This document shows positions 1-7,285 of a DNA stretch of 32,580 bases, piece after piece. Position 1 is the first letter of the stretch, and each line of letters begins with the position of its first letter. The DNA is taken from contig DDUQ01000108.1 in the NCBI GenBank assembly GCA_002344885.1, positions 1 to 32,580 of the forward strand, in the 5' to 3' direction. The notes under the pieces were generated by a model, which saw nothing but the letters and a program-made list of their open reading frames with translations, searched no databases and was not told where the DNA came from. This stretch comes from Comamonadaceae bacterium UBA2334. Lineage in GTDB: Bacteria > Pseudomonadota > Gammaproteobacteria > Burkholderiales > Burkholderiaceae_C. The translations under genes were made by a program, and so were the position numbers.

Positions 1-807
1 CGTATGAGGCCCGGCCCGCCCCCGACTGACACAGCCCCGCCAGGCAGCATCACCCCGAACGGCGAAGCCAAGGCACCCGTTCACAAAGATCTGACGCTGA
101 CCAACCTCTACAACGTGCGCGAAGCCCTGCGCGCAGGCCGCCCGCTCACCGACAAAGAGAAAGCCATCCACACCCTGGGCCTGGTGGGCGTGCTGCACAG
201 CCTGCACACCGAGCTGGATGCAGCCGTGCTGCAAGCCTACGGCTGGGCCGATCTTTCCACGGGCCTGGCTTCTGCACCCGATACCGAGCCGCACACAGTG
301 GCCACCGCCGAGCTGCTGCACCGCCTGGTGGCCCTGAATACCCGTCGTGCCGCCGAAGAAGCCCAAGGCACCGTGCGCTGGTTGCGCCCGGACTTCCAAA
401 ATCCGGGTAAAAATACAGCAATAACTTTTGTAAAACAAGAGCAATCATCGCTCATCAATCAAGCGGTTGAGTCTTCTGAAGTTGATGAAAGAGTTGTTGA
501 AAACAATAGCGTTGATTCTGCGCCCAACTCAGCTTCCGCCGCCGCCACCGCTGCATCCGCTACCGCAGTCCCCGTCACCCAGCCCTGGCCCAGCACCTTG
601 CCCGAGCAGGTGCGCGCCGTGGCACAGGTTCTGGTGGCAAGCCCCGTGCCTCTGAGCGTGGACGCGCTGGCTCAGCGCTTCAAAGGCAAAGGCCCCTGGA
701 AAAAGGGACTGCCCACCCTGCTGCAAACCCTGCAAGCCCTGGGCCGCGCGCAGCTCGTTGGGGGTTCGGATGCCGAGGGCGAAGCGGTGCTGTGGCGGGG
801 TATTTAA
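1..807 (+). CDS. C-terminal part of a class I SAM-dependent DNA methyltransferase (type IIL/MmeI-like RM enzyme), partial
   Basis: The reading frame is open from the first base of the window, so the gene starts upstream and only about its last 268 residues are visible. The stretch with LTNLYNVREAL, then LDAAVLQAYGW, then a segment ending in RWLRPDFQNP resembles the C-terminal tail of large methyltransferase or fused restriction-methyltransferase proteins of the MmeI/YeeA type. The catalytic motifs lie outside the window, so enzyme activity cannot be judged. After RWLRPDFQNP comes a low-complexity, locally AT-rich linker (bases about 405-525), an Ala/Pro-rich segment and a final folded part of about 70 residues that could be a small winged-helix-like domain. 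That tail is longer than I expect for the family. The neighbouring toxin-antitoxin pair fits a defence or accessory island continuing to the left. Confidence 0.6.
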   Translation, partial: RMRPGPPPTDTAPPGSITPNGEAKAPVHKDLTLTNLYNVREALRAGRPLTDKEKAIHTLGLVGVLHSLHTELDAAVLQAYGWADLSTGLASAPDTEPHTVATAELLHRLVALNTRRAAEEAQGTVRWLRPDFQNPGKNTAITFVKQEQSSLINQAVESSEVDERVVENNSVDSAPNSASAAATAASATAVPVTQPWPSTLPEQVRAVAQVLVASPVPLSVDALAQRFKGKGPWKKGLPTLLQTLQALGRAQLVGGSDAEGEAVLWRGI

Positions 808-831
808 TTTATTTGGAGTTACACTTAATTC

Positions 832-1107
832 ATGCAAATCGAGTTTGACAGCGACAAACGCGGCAAAACACTGGCCGAGCGTGGCCTGGACTTTGCCCGC
901 GCTGCTGAAGTGTTTGCAAATGCGTTGGTCAACGTCCCAGATACACGGTTTGAATACGGAGAAAAGCGATTCAACACCGTCGGGACGTTGGACGGGCGCA
1001 TGGTGGTTGTCGCTTGGACACCGCGCGGCGAGGTACGCCGCATCATCAGCATGAGGAAAGCCAATGAGCGAGAGCAATGGCGTTACACCCAGCAGCACCT
1101 GGGTTGA
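832..1107 (+). CDS. brnT: BrnT family toxin
   Basis: This 91-residue protein matches the BrnT family in length and pattern. It opens with a short strand (MQIEFDSDKRGKTLAERG), followed by the FARAAEVF helix, a central strand pair (TVGTLDGRMVVVAW) and the basic C-terminal segment RRIISMRKANERE. BrnT toxins are RelE-like ribonucleases that stop translation and are neutralised by BrnA; this is family knowledge. The ATG at 832 gives the normal family N-terminus, although the nearest GGAG (815-818) is rather far away at 13 bases. The 3' end overlaps the antitoxin gene by 44 bases, which is the usual toxin-first order for this module and implies coupled translation. Confidence 0.85.
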   Translation: MQIEFDSDKRGKTLAERGLDFARAAEVFANALVNVPDTRFEYGEKRFNTVGTLDGRMVVVAWTPRGEVRRIISMRKANEREQWRYTQQHLG

Positions 1108-1384
1108 CCCGGACGACGCACCGGACATGAGTGAAGCCAATCTGGACGATGCTGTCTGGTGTATTGGCGAACGGGTCGTTACCCCAGAGGAAGGTCTGGC
1201 CGCCATGCGCAAAGCCCTGAACCGTGGCCGCCCCGTGGGCACCACGAAATCCACTGCCAAACAAGCCGTAACTGTGCGCTACAGCCCCGAAGTGCTGGCG
1301 GCATTCAAAGCCACAGGTGCGGGCTGGCAAGCGCGCATGAACGATGCACTGAGGGACTGGTTGAGAACGCACACGCCGGTTTGA
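1064..1384 (+). CDS. brnA: BrnA family antitoxin (DUF4415, ribbon-helix-helix)
   Basis: This 106-residue protein has an acidic N-terminal half (PSSTWVDPDDAPDMSEANLDD) and a C-terminal DNA-binding segment with the DUF4415/BrnA pattern: VTVRYSPEVLAAFKATG, then GWQARMNDALRDWL. That corresponds to the strand and two helices of a ribbon-helix-helix fold. The N-terminal part would wrap the toxin, while the C-terminal part binds the operon promoter for autoregulation; both roles are family knowledge. The ATG at 1064 has AGGAAAG just upstream (1054-1060), and its start lies inside the toxin gene. I did not find a clear palindromic operator in front of the pair. Confidence 0.83.
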   Translation: MSESNGVTPSSTWVDPDDAPDMSEANLDDAVWCIGERVVTPEEGLAAMRKALNRGRPVGTTKSTAKQAVTVRYSPEVLAAFKATGAGWQARMNDALRDWLRTHTPV

Positions 1385-1432
1385 AGGACTGAGGTTCGAT
1401 TGCCAATGTTCCAATTTTTTGAGGAGTGAGCC

Positions 1433-1627
1433 GTGCCTGTCACATTGTTTTTGGCTCGTTTGGCTGTTGTGTTGTTTTTGTTGTTGCTGTTCACTCAGGC
1501 ACAGGCCGTGGCTACCGCGCTGGTCTGGTTACTGATTGCAGGCTTCTTTGTGATGATTGCTGAAGCGCTCAACCTGCTCAACTGGTTGGCCGGTGAACTG
1601 TTTGGTCGAGTGCCACCCAAGGATTGA
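1433..1627 (+). CDS. Small hydrophobic membrane protein of unknown function
   Basis: A 64-residue protein starting at a GTG with a well placed GAGGAG (1421-1426). It is almost entirely two hydrophobic helices (about residues 3-21 and 24-46) followed by an amphipathic tail ending in FGRVPPKD. I do not recognise a family. It follows the antitoxin gene by 48 bases on the same strand and could be co-transcribed with it. Its coding bias (many TTG/TTT codons) differs from the GC-rich neighbours, which fits an accessory origin. The good ribosome binding site and the clean two-helix layout argue that it is translated. Confidence 0.55.
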   Translation: MPVTLFLARLAVVLFLLLLFTQAQAVATALVWLLIAGFFVMIAEALNLLNWLAGELFGRVPPKD

Positions 1628-1676
1628 CGCGATTTCGCCTAAAGAGGTGACTCGTTTCATTTTTCAGTCGCTGTGA

Positions 1677-2855
1677 TCAGTGTGTCCGCTCCGCCCGAAC
1701 CAGTGGCCACAGCGCCCACAGACCCAACGCAGGGCCGATGGCCAGCCAGGGCAACAGAGCGCCCAGGGCAATGGTCTGGCTCAGTGACACAAACAGCAAA
1801 ATGCTGACGATGGAAATGGCAAAGCCAATGCTGTTGGTCAGCGTCAGCACACTGCCCACGGCCTGAGGGGGTGCGTTGCGCGCCGTGAGGGTGGAAAACT
1901 GTGGCGAGTCTCCCGCCACCGTGATGCCCCACACTACCAGCCAGGCATAGAACACCGCATCGCCTGCCGCCAGCATCCACGGGGCGGCCAGGCAGCACAG
2001 GCCGCTGGTGAGCAACTGGCTGCCCGCTACGCGTGCGCTGCCCCAACGCTGGGCCACCCAGCCACCAACCGCGCAGCCCAATGCACCCGCGCCCAACACA
2101 CCAAACGCCGTCCAGGAGAGGGCGGTACCCTGCAATCGGGTGGCCAGGATCAGCGGCACCATGACCCACATGGTGTACAGCTCCCACATGTGACCAAAGT
2201 AACCCAGCACCGATGCGCGCACCCGCCCATCGGTCCACAACGTGGCCAGGGCCCCCCATTGCAAGGTGGTGACTTTGGCGTGACTGTGCGGCGCGTCGTG
2301 GGTGGCAAAAAACAGCAGCAAACCGCCGCCTGCGGCCAGCGCGGCCACGCCCAGCATTAGCGTGGGCCACGGCAGCGCATGGCCGATGGCGCGCAAAGCA
2401 TGTGCGCTGGCCGAGCCCAGCACCAGCGCGCCAATCAGCAAACCCAGCGCTGCGCCGAGGCCCTGGCGGTACCACTGCGCGGCAATCTTCATGCCCACCG
2501 GGTAAATGCCTGCCAGAAAAAAGCCGGTTGCAAACCGCCAGGCCAGCAAGGCTTCGTAGTGGCGCACCATGGCCCAGGCGCCCACGGTACAGGCAGCACC
2601 CGCCAGCGCGCACACCAGGAACACACGCCGTGCCGAAAACCGGTCGGCAATGGCCAGCAGTGCAAACACCAGCGTGCCCACGATGAAGCCGAACTGCAGC
2701 GCCGATGTGAGTGCGCCTAGGGCAGAGGTGGCCCATGCCAGTTCGCGCTGCAAATCGGGCATGACTGCATTCACGGCAAACCACAAAGAGGTGCCTGCAA
2801 ACTGTGCGGTCACCAACACCGGCAGGATGTGGCGGGGGACGCTGTGTTGGGTCAT
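1677..2855 (-). CDS. MFS transporter
   Basis: A 392-residue integral membrane protein with about 12 hydrophobic segments. The loop after the second helix, LAIADRFSARRVF, resembles the MFS signature (a D-R-x-G-R-R-like turn). Two six-helix halves are separated by a cytoplasmic loop near residues 190-210 (HDAPHSHAKVTTLQWG). The start ATG at 2855 leads straight into MTQHSVPRHILPVLV, but I see no strong ribosome binding site. The substrate cannot be told from sequence. The gene diverges from the arsenic operon, and the palindrome proposed as an ArsR operator lies 67 bases from its start, so shared control is possible but not shown. Convergent with the small membrane protein gene, with a 49-base spacer lacking an obvious terminator. 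Confidence 0.8.
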   Translation of the reverse strand: MTQHSVPRHILPVLVTAQFAGTSLWFAVNAVMPDLQRELAWATSALGALTSALQFGFIVGTLVFALLAIADRFSARRVFLVCALAGAACTVGAWAMVRHYEALLAWRFATGFFLAGIYPVGMKIAAQWYRQGLGAALGLLIGALVLGSASAHALRAIGHALPWPTLMLGVAALAAGGGLLLFFATHDAPHSHAKVTTLQWGALATLWTDGRVRASVLGYFGHMWELYTMWVMVPLILATRLQGTALSWTAFGVLGAGALGCAVGGWVAQRWGSARVAGSQLLTSGLCCLAAPWMLAAGDAVFYAWLVVWGITVAGDSPQFSTLTARNAPPQAVGSVLTLTNSIGFAISIVSILLFVSLSQTIALGALLPWLAIGPALGLWALWPLVRAERTH

Positions 2856-2921
2856 GGCGCGCAGCTTAAAGGGCGCGGACCAGATCTGCTGTCATGGAAA
2901 TGTCTTTTTCTTGCGATACAT

Positions 2922-2937
2922 TTCAACAATTATTGAA
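2922..2937. promoter_or_regulatory. Candidate ArsR operator (16-bp near-perfect palindrome)
   Basis: The 16 bases TTCAACAATTATTGAA form an inverted repeat matching at 14 of 16 positions. ArsR-family repressors commonly bind AT-rich sites with TTCAA/TTGAA-like arms. The site lies 23 bases upstream of the GAPDH start codon and 67 bases from the divergent MFS start. It is an AT-rich island in a GC-rich background. I could not fix -35 and -10 boxes with confidence. That the ArsR domain encoded downstream binds here is inference. Confidence 0.6.
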
Positions 2938-2960
2938 TTGTTTGTGTTTTGGAGCATGGC

Positions 2961-4010
2961 ATGAAAGTCGGTATCAACGGCATGGGCCGCATGGGCAGGT
3001 TGGCGCTGCGCGCCGCATTTGGCGCAGTGGAGCGCCCGCACGGCGACCCTCGCATGGGCAACCGCCTGGAGGTGGTGCACCTGAATGAAATCAAGGGCAA
3101 TGCCGAGTCCACCGCCCACCTGCTGCAGTTCGACACCGTGCAGGGCCGCTGGCGCGGCGACATCGCGGCTGAAAGCGCCGACCGCATCCGCATCAACGGG
3201 CAGCAACTGGGTTTCAGCCAGCACGCCACCGCCGCTGACATTCCCTGGGGTGATCTGGGCGTGGACGTGGTGCTGGAATGCACCGGCAAATTCCTCACGC
3301 CCGAGACCCTGCAAGGCCACCTGGACCGTGGGGCCAAGCGTGTCATCGTGGCCGCCCCGGTGAAGGTGGGTGGCGTGCTGAACATCGTGGTGGGCGTGAA
3401 TCACCACCTGTATGACCCGGCTGTCAACCACATCGTCACCGCTGCCAGTTGCACCACCAATTGCCTGGCCCCGGTGGTGAAGGTGGTGCATGAGGCGCTG
3501 GGCATAAAGCACGGCCAGATCACCACGCTGCACAACCCCACCAACACCAACCTGGTGGTGGACGCCCCGCACAAAGACCTGCGCCGCGCCCGCAGCGCCA
3601 TGGTGAATATGGCCCCCACGACCACGGGCAGCGCCACGGCCATTGCGCTGATTTACCCCGAGCTGAAAGGCAAGCTGAACGGCCACGCTGTGCGCGTGCC
3701 TGCGCTGAATGCGTCGTTGACCGACTGCGTGTTCGAACTGAACCGCGCCACCACCGCCGAAGAGGTGAATGCCCTGTTTGCCGCCGCCGCCGCACCCGGC
3801 TCGCCACTGGCGGGCATTCTGGGTTACGAGCCGCTGCCGCTGGTAAGTGCCGACTACGCCCGCGACACGCGCAGCAGCATCGTCGATGGGTTGTCCACCA
3901 TGGTGACCGACGGCACGCTGCTGAAGGTCTACGCCTGGTACGACAACGAGATGGGCTACGCCACCCGCATGGTGGACCTGGCCTGCCACATGCAAACCGT
4001 GGGCATCTGA
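2961..4010 (+). CDS. gapdh (ars-linked): ArsJ-associated glyceraldehyde-3-phosphate dehydrogenase
   Basis: A 349-residue GAPDH with the N-terminal Rossmann start MKVGINGMGRMGR, the NAD-binding core, and the catalytic motif ASCTTNCLAP (nucleophile Cys164) with the partner histidine near 191 in TTLHNPTN. The C-terminal YDNEMGYATRMVDL is also typical. In ars operons this enzyme is known to use arsenate in place of phosphate, forming 1-arseno-3-phosphoglycerate, which ArsJ exports and which then breaks down outside the cell. The gene is 5 bases from arsJ, which supports that role over glycolysis. ATG 2961 is chosen because GGAG (2951-2954) sits 6 bases upstream; an in-frame TTG at 2949 is less likely. 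Confidence 0.9.
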   Translation: MKVGINGMGRMGRLALRAAFGAVERPHGDPRMGNRLEVVHLNEIKGNAESTAHLLQFDTVQGRWRGDIAAESADRIRINGQQLGFSQHATAADIPWGDLGVDVVLECTGKFLTPETLQGHLDRGAKRVIVAAPVKVGGVLNIVVGVNHHLYDPAVNHIVTAASCTTNCLAPVVKVVHEALGIKHGQITTLHNPTNTNLVVDAPHKDLRRARSAMVNMAPTTTGSATAIALIYPELKGKLNGHAVRVPALNASLTDCVFELNRATTAEEVNALFAAAAAPGSPLAGILGYEPLPLVSADYARDTRSSIVDGLSTMVTDGTLLKVYAWYDNEMGYATRMVDLACHMQTVGI

Positions 4011-4015
4011 GCGCC

Positions 4016-5275
4016 ATGGGCCAGCACACCGCCGGGCGCGGTACCACCACCTTCAGCGCGGCCGAGCGCAACTACGCCATCGTCACCGCAGCGTATTGGG
4101 GTTTCACGCTGACCGACGGCGCGCTGCGCATGCTGGTGTTGCTGCACTTTTACAAGCTGGGCTACTCGCCGTTCACGCTGGCCTTCCTGTTTCTGCTGTA
4201 CGAGGCCGCGGGTGTGGCGGCCAACCTGATCGGCGGCTGGCTGGCCACGCGCTACGGCATTGCCCGCATGCTGACGGTGGGGCTGGTGACGCAGATCATT
4301 GGTTTCACACTGTTGTCCATGCTTGACCCGGCGTGGACAGCGGCCATGTCGGTGGCCTGGGTAGTCGTGGCGCAGGGCATTTGTGGCGTGGCCAAAGACC
4401 TGACCAAAACCGCCAGCAAATCGGCCATCAAGGTCACGGCGGCACAGGCCAACGAGCAGGGCGCAGGCCAGTTGTTCAAATGGGTGGCCTGGTTCACCGG
4501 CAGTAAAAACGCCATGAAGGGCGTGGGCTTTTTCCTGGGCGGTTTGTTGTTGGATGCTCTGGGGTTTGCCCACGCGCTGTGGGCCATGGCGGGCCTGCTG
4601 GCGCTGGTGCTGGTGGGTGTGGTGGCCTCGTTGCCGCCCATGATGGGCAAGGCCAAGGCCTCCAAATCGGCCAAAGAGCTGTTTGCCAAAAACGCGGGCA
4701 TCAACGCGCTGGCTGCGGCCCGTGTGGCACTGTTCGGCGCACGCGACGTGTGGTTTGTGGTGGGCGTGCCGGTGTTTTTGTATGCACAGGGTTGGACGTT
4801 CACGATGGTGGGCGGCTTCCTGGCCGCGTGGACGATTGGCTATGGCCTGGTGCAGGCGCTGGCGCCCAACATCGTCAAGCGCAGCGCCGACGGCCTGAGC
4901 CACGAAGTGCCCGCCGCCCGCTGGTGGTCTGCCGCGTTGGCTTTGGTGCCCGTGGCCTTGGCGGCAGCGGTGCTGGCCGATGTGCCGCACTTGCAATGGG
5001 TGGTGGTGGGTGGGCTGGGTCTGTTCGGGTTTGCCTTTGCCGTCAACTCATCCGTTCACTCCTACCTGGTGCTGGCCTATGCGGGGTCGGAAAAGGCAGC
5101 GGAAGATGTGGGCTTCTACTACGCCGCCAATGCGTTGGGGCGGTTCTTCGGCACGCTGATGTCGGGTCTGCTGTACCAGTGGGGTGGGTTGCTGTATGCG
5201 CTGCTGGGTTCGGCTGCGATGCTGGTGCTCTGTTGGGCCGCCACGCTTCGTTTGCCCCGAACCGCTGGCGGCTGA
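4016..5275 (+). CDS. arsJ: ArsJ organoarsenical (1-arseno-3-phosphoglycerate) efflux MFS permease
   Basis: A 419-residue inner-membrane protein with about 12 hydrophobic helices and the recognisable ArsJ stretches: ERNYAIVTAAYWGFTLTDGALRMLVL near the N-terminus, GVAKDLTKTASKSAIK, and FKWVAWFTGSKNAMKGVG. ArsJ exports the unstable arsenylated product of the paired GAPDH, giving resistance to arsenate. The start ATG follows the GAPDH stop by 5 bases, so the pair is translationally linked. The position between the GAPDH gene and the arsR-arsC fusion is a classic arsenate-resistance arrangement. The central loop AKASKSAKELF is cytoplasmic and basic, as expected. Confidence 0.92.
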   Translation: MGQHTAGRGTTTFSAAERNYAIVTAAYWGFTLTDGALRMLVLLHFYKLGYSPFTLAFLFLLYEAAGVAANLIGGWLATRYGIARMLTVGLVTQIIGFTLLSMLDPAWTAAMSVAWVVVAQGICGVAKDLTKTASKSAIKVTAAQANEQGAGQLFKWVAWFTGSKNAMKGVGFFLGGLLLDALGFAHALWAMAGLLALVLVGVVASLPPMMGKAKASKSAKELFAKNAGINALAAARVALFGARDVWFVVGVPVFLYAQGWTFTMVGGFLAAWTIGYGLVQALAPNIVKRSADGLSHEVPAARWWSAALALVPVALAAAVLADVPHLQWVVVGGLGLFGFAFAVNSSVHSYLVLAYAGSEKAAEDVGFYYAANALGRFFGTLMSGLLYQWGGLLYALLGSAAMLVLCWAATLRLPRTAGG

Positions 5276-5308
5276 ATCGGTCGCCCGCCCTGCCAGTCTC
5301 TTGATGTC

Positions 5309-6154
5309 ATGACCATTCCCCCCATTGCCCAGCCCAGCGAAGACGAAGACCAGGCGCTGGTCGCGCTGTCGGCGCTGGCACAGCGTTCGCGCTTGCAGGT
5401 GTTCCGCTCGCTGGTCACCGCTGCCCCCGAGGGTTTGACACCCGGTGCCCTGGCAACAGAGCACGGCATTGCACCTAGTGCACTGTCATTCCACCTGAAA
5501 GAGTTGGTGCAGGCCAATCTGGTGACGGTGGCGCGCGAAGGTCGCCACCTGGTGTACCAGGCCAACTTCGTGGCCATGAACGGCCTGATGGCCTACCTGA
5601 CCGATACCTGCTGTGGTGGCCAGCCTTGCCACCTGACCCAACCCAAGGAAGCTGACATGACCACCGATCGCGTGCGCAATGTGCTGTTCATTTGCAAGGG
5701 CAACTCTGCCCGGAGCATCATGGCCGAATCGGTCCTCAACCAGTTGGGGGCCGGACGGTTCCGGGCCTATAGCGCGGGCAGCCATCCGCACGGCGCGGTC
5801 AACCCGCTGGCGTTGGAGTTGCTCCAGCGCAACCACTATCCGCACCAAGGGCTGCGTAGCAAAAACTGGGACGAATTTGCCGGCCCGGACGCGCCGCACA
5901 TGGACTTTGTGCTGACCGTGTGTGACAAGGCTGCAGGAGAGGTGTGTCCCGTGTGGCCGGGGCAGCCCATGTCGGCGCACTGGGGTGTGCCCGACCCGGT
6001 GGCCGTTCAGGGCAGTGCAGAAGACAGGCAGCGCGCGTTCACCGACGCCTTCATCGTGCTCAACCGCCGCATTTCGCTGTTCACCGTGCTGCCACTTGAA
6101 AAGCTGGACCGACTCGCGCTCAAACTCCAGTTGGACCAGATTGGCCAGAGCTGA
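5309..6154 (+). CDS. arsR-arsC: ArsR-ArsC fusion: arsenic-responsive repressor joined to arsenate reductase
   Basis: A 281-residue two-domain protein. Residues about 14-100 are an ArsR-type winged helix (LVALSALAQRSRLQVFRSLV, recognition region GIAPSALSFHLKELVQANLV). They are followed by a cysteine cluster, Cys101, Cys102 and Cys107 in TCCGGQPC, suitable for binding arsenite. Residues about 121-281 are a low-molecular-weight phosphatase-type arsenate reductase with the P-loop CKGNSAR (Cys129 to Arg135), further cysteines at 205 and 213, and the acid motif WGVPDP (Asp229). The three cysteines suggest a thioredoxin-type disulfide cascade. The gene lies between arsJ and the ACR3 pump in one operon. 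An internal ATG with its own ribosome binding site precedes the reductase domain, so separate ArsC could also be made. Confidence 0.9.
   Translation: MTIPPIAQPSEDEDQALVALSALAQRSRLQVFRSLVTAAPEGLTPGALATEHGIAPSALSFHLKELVQANLVTVAREGRHLVYQANFVAMNGLMAYLTDTCCGGQPCHLTQPKEADMTTDRVRNVLFICKGNSARSIMAESVLNQLGAGRFRAYSAGSHPHGAVNPLALELLQRNHYPHQGLRSKNWDEFAGPDAPHMDFVLTVCDKAAGEVCPVWPGQPMSAHWGVPDPVAVQGSAEDRQRAFTDAFIVLNRRISLFTVLPLEKLDRLALKLQLDQIGQS
5645..5659 (+). promoter_or_regulatory. Possible internal ribosome binding site and start for free ArsC
   Basis: AAGGA at 5645-5649 is followed 7 bases later by an in-frame ATG at 5657 (residue 117 of the fusion, MTTDRVRNVLFICK). Translation from here would give a 165-residue stand-alone arsenate reductase of ordinary length. 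This could be the fossil start of a formerly separate arsC gene or a working second start; sequence alone does not decide. Confidence 0.45.
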
Positions 6155-6170
6155 GTAGGTACACCGCAAA

Positions 6171-7181
6171 ATGGGATTGTTTGAACGTTATCTGTCGGTC
6201 TGGGTGGCGCTGGGCATGTTGGTCGGGCTTCTATTAGGCCTGTGGCAGCCAGGGGCCTTTCAGGTGCTGGCTGCCCTGGAGTGGGCGCATGTGAACCTGG
6301 TGGTTGCCGTGTTCATCTGGGTGATGATCTATCCCATGATGACCCAGATCGACTGGGGAGCGGTGCGCCATGTGGGCCAGCGTCCGCAAGGCTTGATGCT
6401 GACGCTGGTGGTCAACTGGCTGGTCAAGCCGTTCACCATGGCTGCGCTGGGGGTGCTGTTCTTCCAGTACCTGTTTGCGCCTTGGGTCGATCCGCAGACC
6501 GCGCAAGCCTATATCGCGGGCATGATTTTGCTGGGCGTTGCGCCCTGCACCGCCATGGTGTTTGTGTGGAGCCAACTGGTCAAGGGCGATGCCAACTACA
6601 CGCTGGTGCAGGTGTCAGTCAATGACCTGGTGATGGTCGTGGCCTTTGCGCCGATTGCGGCGTTTCTGCTGGGGGTGACTGAAGTCACTGTGCCCTGGGA
6701 TACCCTGCTGCTGTCTGTGGTGCTGTATGTGGTGCTGCCGTTGCTCGCAGGCATGTGGACGCGGCGTGTGCTTTTGCGCCGGGGGGCAGATGCCCTGGCG
6801 CGCTTTCATGCACGGGTCAAGCCTGCTTCCATCACCGGTTTGCTGGCAACGGTGGTGCTGCTGTTCGGTTTTCAGGCCACCACCATCATGGCGAATCCGC
6901 TGCACATCGCGCTCATAGCCGTGCCACTGCTGGTGCAGAGTTACGGGATTTTCTTTCTGGGTTGGTGGGGCGCACGCTGGTTGCGTCTGCCACACAACGT
7001 CGCGGGGCCTGCCTGTCTGATCGGTACGTCCAATTTCTTCGAGCTGGCGGTGGCCGTGGCCATTTCGCTGTTCGGCCTGAATTCTGGCGCTGCGCTGGCC
7101 ACGGTGGTGGGGGTGTTGGTTGAGGTACCCGTGATGCTGTCGCTGGTGGCATGGGTCAACCGGCGTTCGCCCACCGGTTGA
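6171..7181 (+). CDS. acr3 (arsB): ACR3 family arsenite efflux transporter
   Basis: A 336-residue inner-membrane protein with about ten hydrophobic helices. Hallmarks of the ACR3 branch of the BART superfamily are present: an N-terminal FERYLSVWVALGMLVG, IYPMMTQIDW in helix 2, VNWLVKPFTM in helix 3, and the key cysteine motif LGVAPCTAMVFVWS (Cys126). The C-terminal half has GTSNFFELAVAVAISLFG. ACR3 exports arsenite driven by the proton gradient. The gene follows the arsR-arsC fusion by 16 bases and closes the operon: arsenate reduced by ArsC leaves as arsenite here, while the GAPDH/ArsJ pair handles arsenate directly. The shorter ACR3 length separates it from classical ArsB of about 430 residues. 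Confidence 0.9.
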   Translation: MGLFERYLSVWVALGMLVGLLLGLWQPGAFQVLAALEWAHVNLVVAVFIWVMIYPMMTQIDWGAVRHVGQRPQGLMLTLVVNWLVKPFTMAALGVLFFQYLFAPWVDPQTAQAYIAGMILLGVAPCTAMVFVWSQLVKGDANYTLVQVSVNDLVMVVAFAPIAAFLLGVTEVTVPWDTLLLSVVLYVVLPLLAGMWTRRVLLRRGADALARFHARVKPASITGLLATVVLLFGFQATTIMANPLHIALIAVPLLVQSYGIFFLGWWGARWLRLPHNVAGPACLIGTSNFFELAVAVAISLFGLNSGAALATVVGVLVEVPVMLSLVAWVNRRSPTG

Positions 7182-7231
7182 TGGCCTCTGGCAGGCGGCG
7201 ACGAAGCATTGACCAGCGTTCACCGGGAAAC

Positions 7232-7263
7232 AAAAAAGCCACTGCGAAATTGCAGCGGCTTTC
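7232..7263 (-). terminator. Intrinsic terminator between convergent units
   Basis: AAGCCACTGC (7236-7245) pairs with GCAGCGGCTT (7252-7261) around a short loop, giving a ten-pair stem with one mismatch. On the minus strand it is followed directly by a run of T (six A on the plus strand, 7232-7237), so it clearly terminates the flgO-like unit. On the plus strand the tail is only TTTCAG, so it may end the ars operon weakly. Confidence 0.8.
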
Positions 7264-7285
7264 AGCGCGTGTGGCCAGGCAGAAC

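Noticed and set aside
1657..2784. Long minus-strand open frame of 375 codons overlapping the MFS gene in another frame
   Set aside because: Its protein is rich in Arg, Gly and His without a recognisable fold; it is a GC-rich shadow of the MFS gene, which has clear membrane helices.
2892..3995. Long open frame antisense to the GAPDH gene
   Set aside because: Very rich in His, Gln and Val with no domain pattern; the plus strand encodes an unmistakable GAPDH.
3956..4996. Antisense open frame of 346 codons opposite arsJ
   Set aside because: His/Gln/Arg-rich low-complexity shadow; arsJ on the plus strand explains the region.
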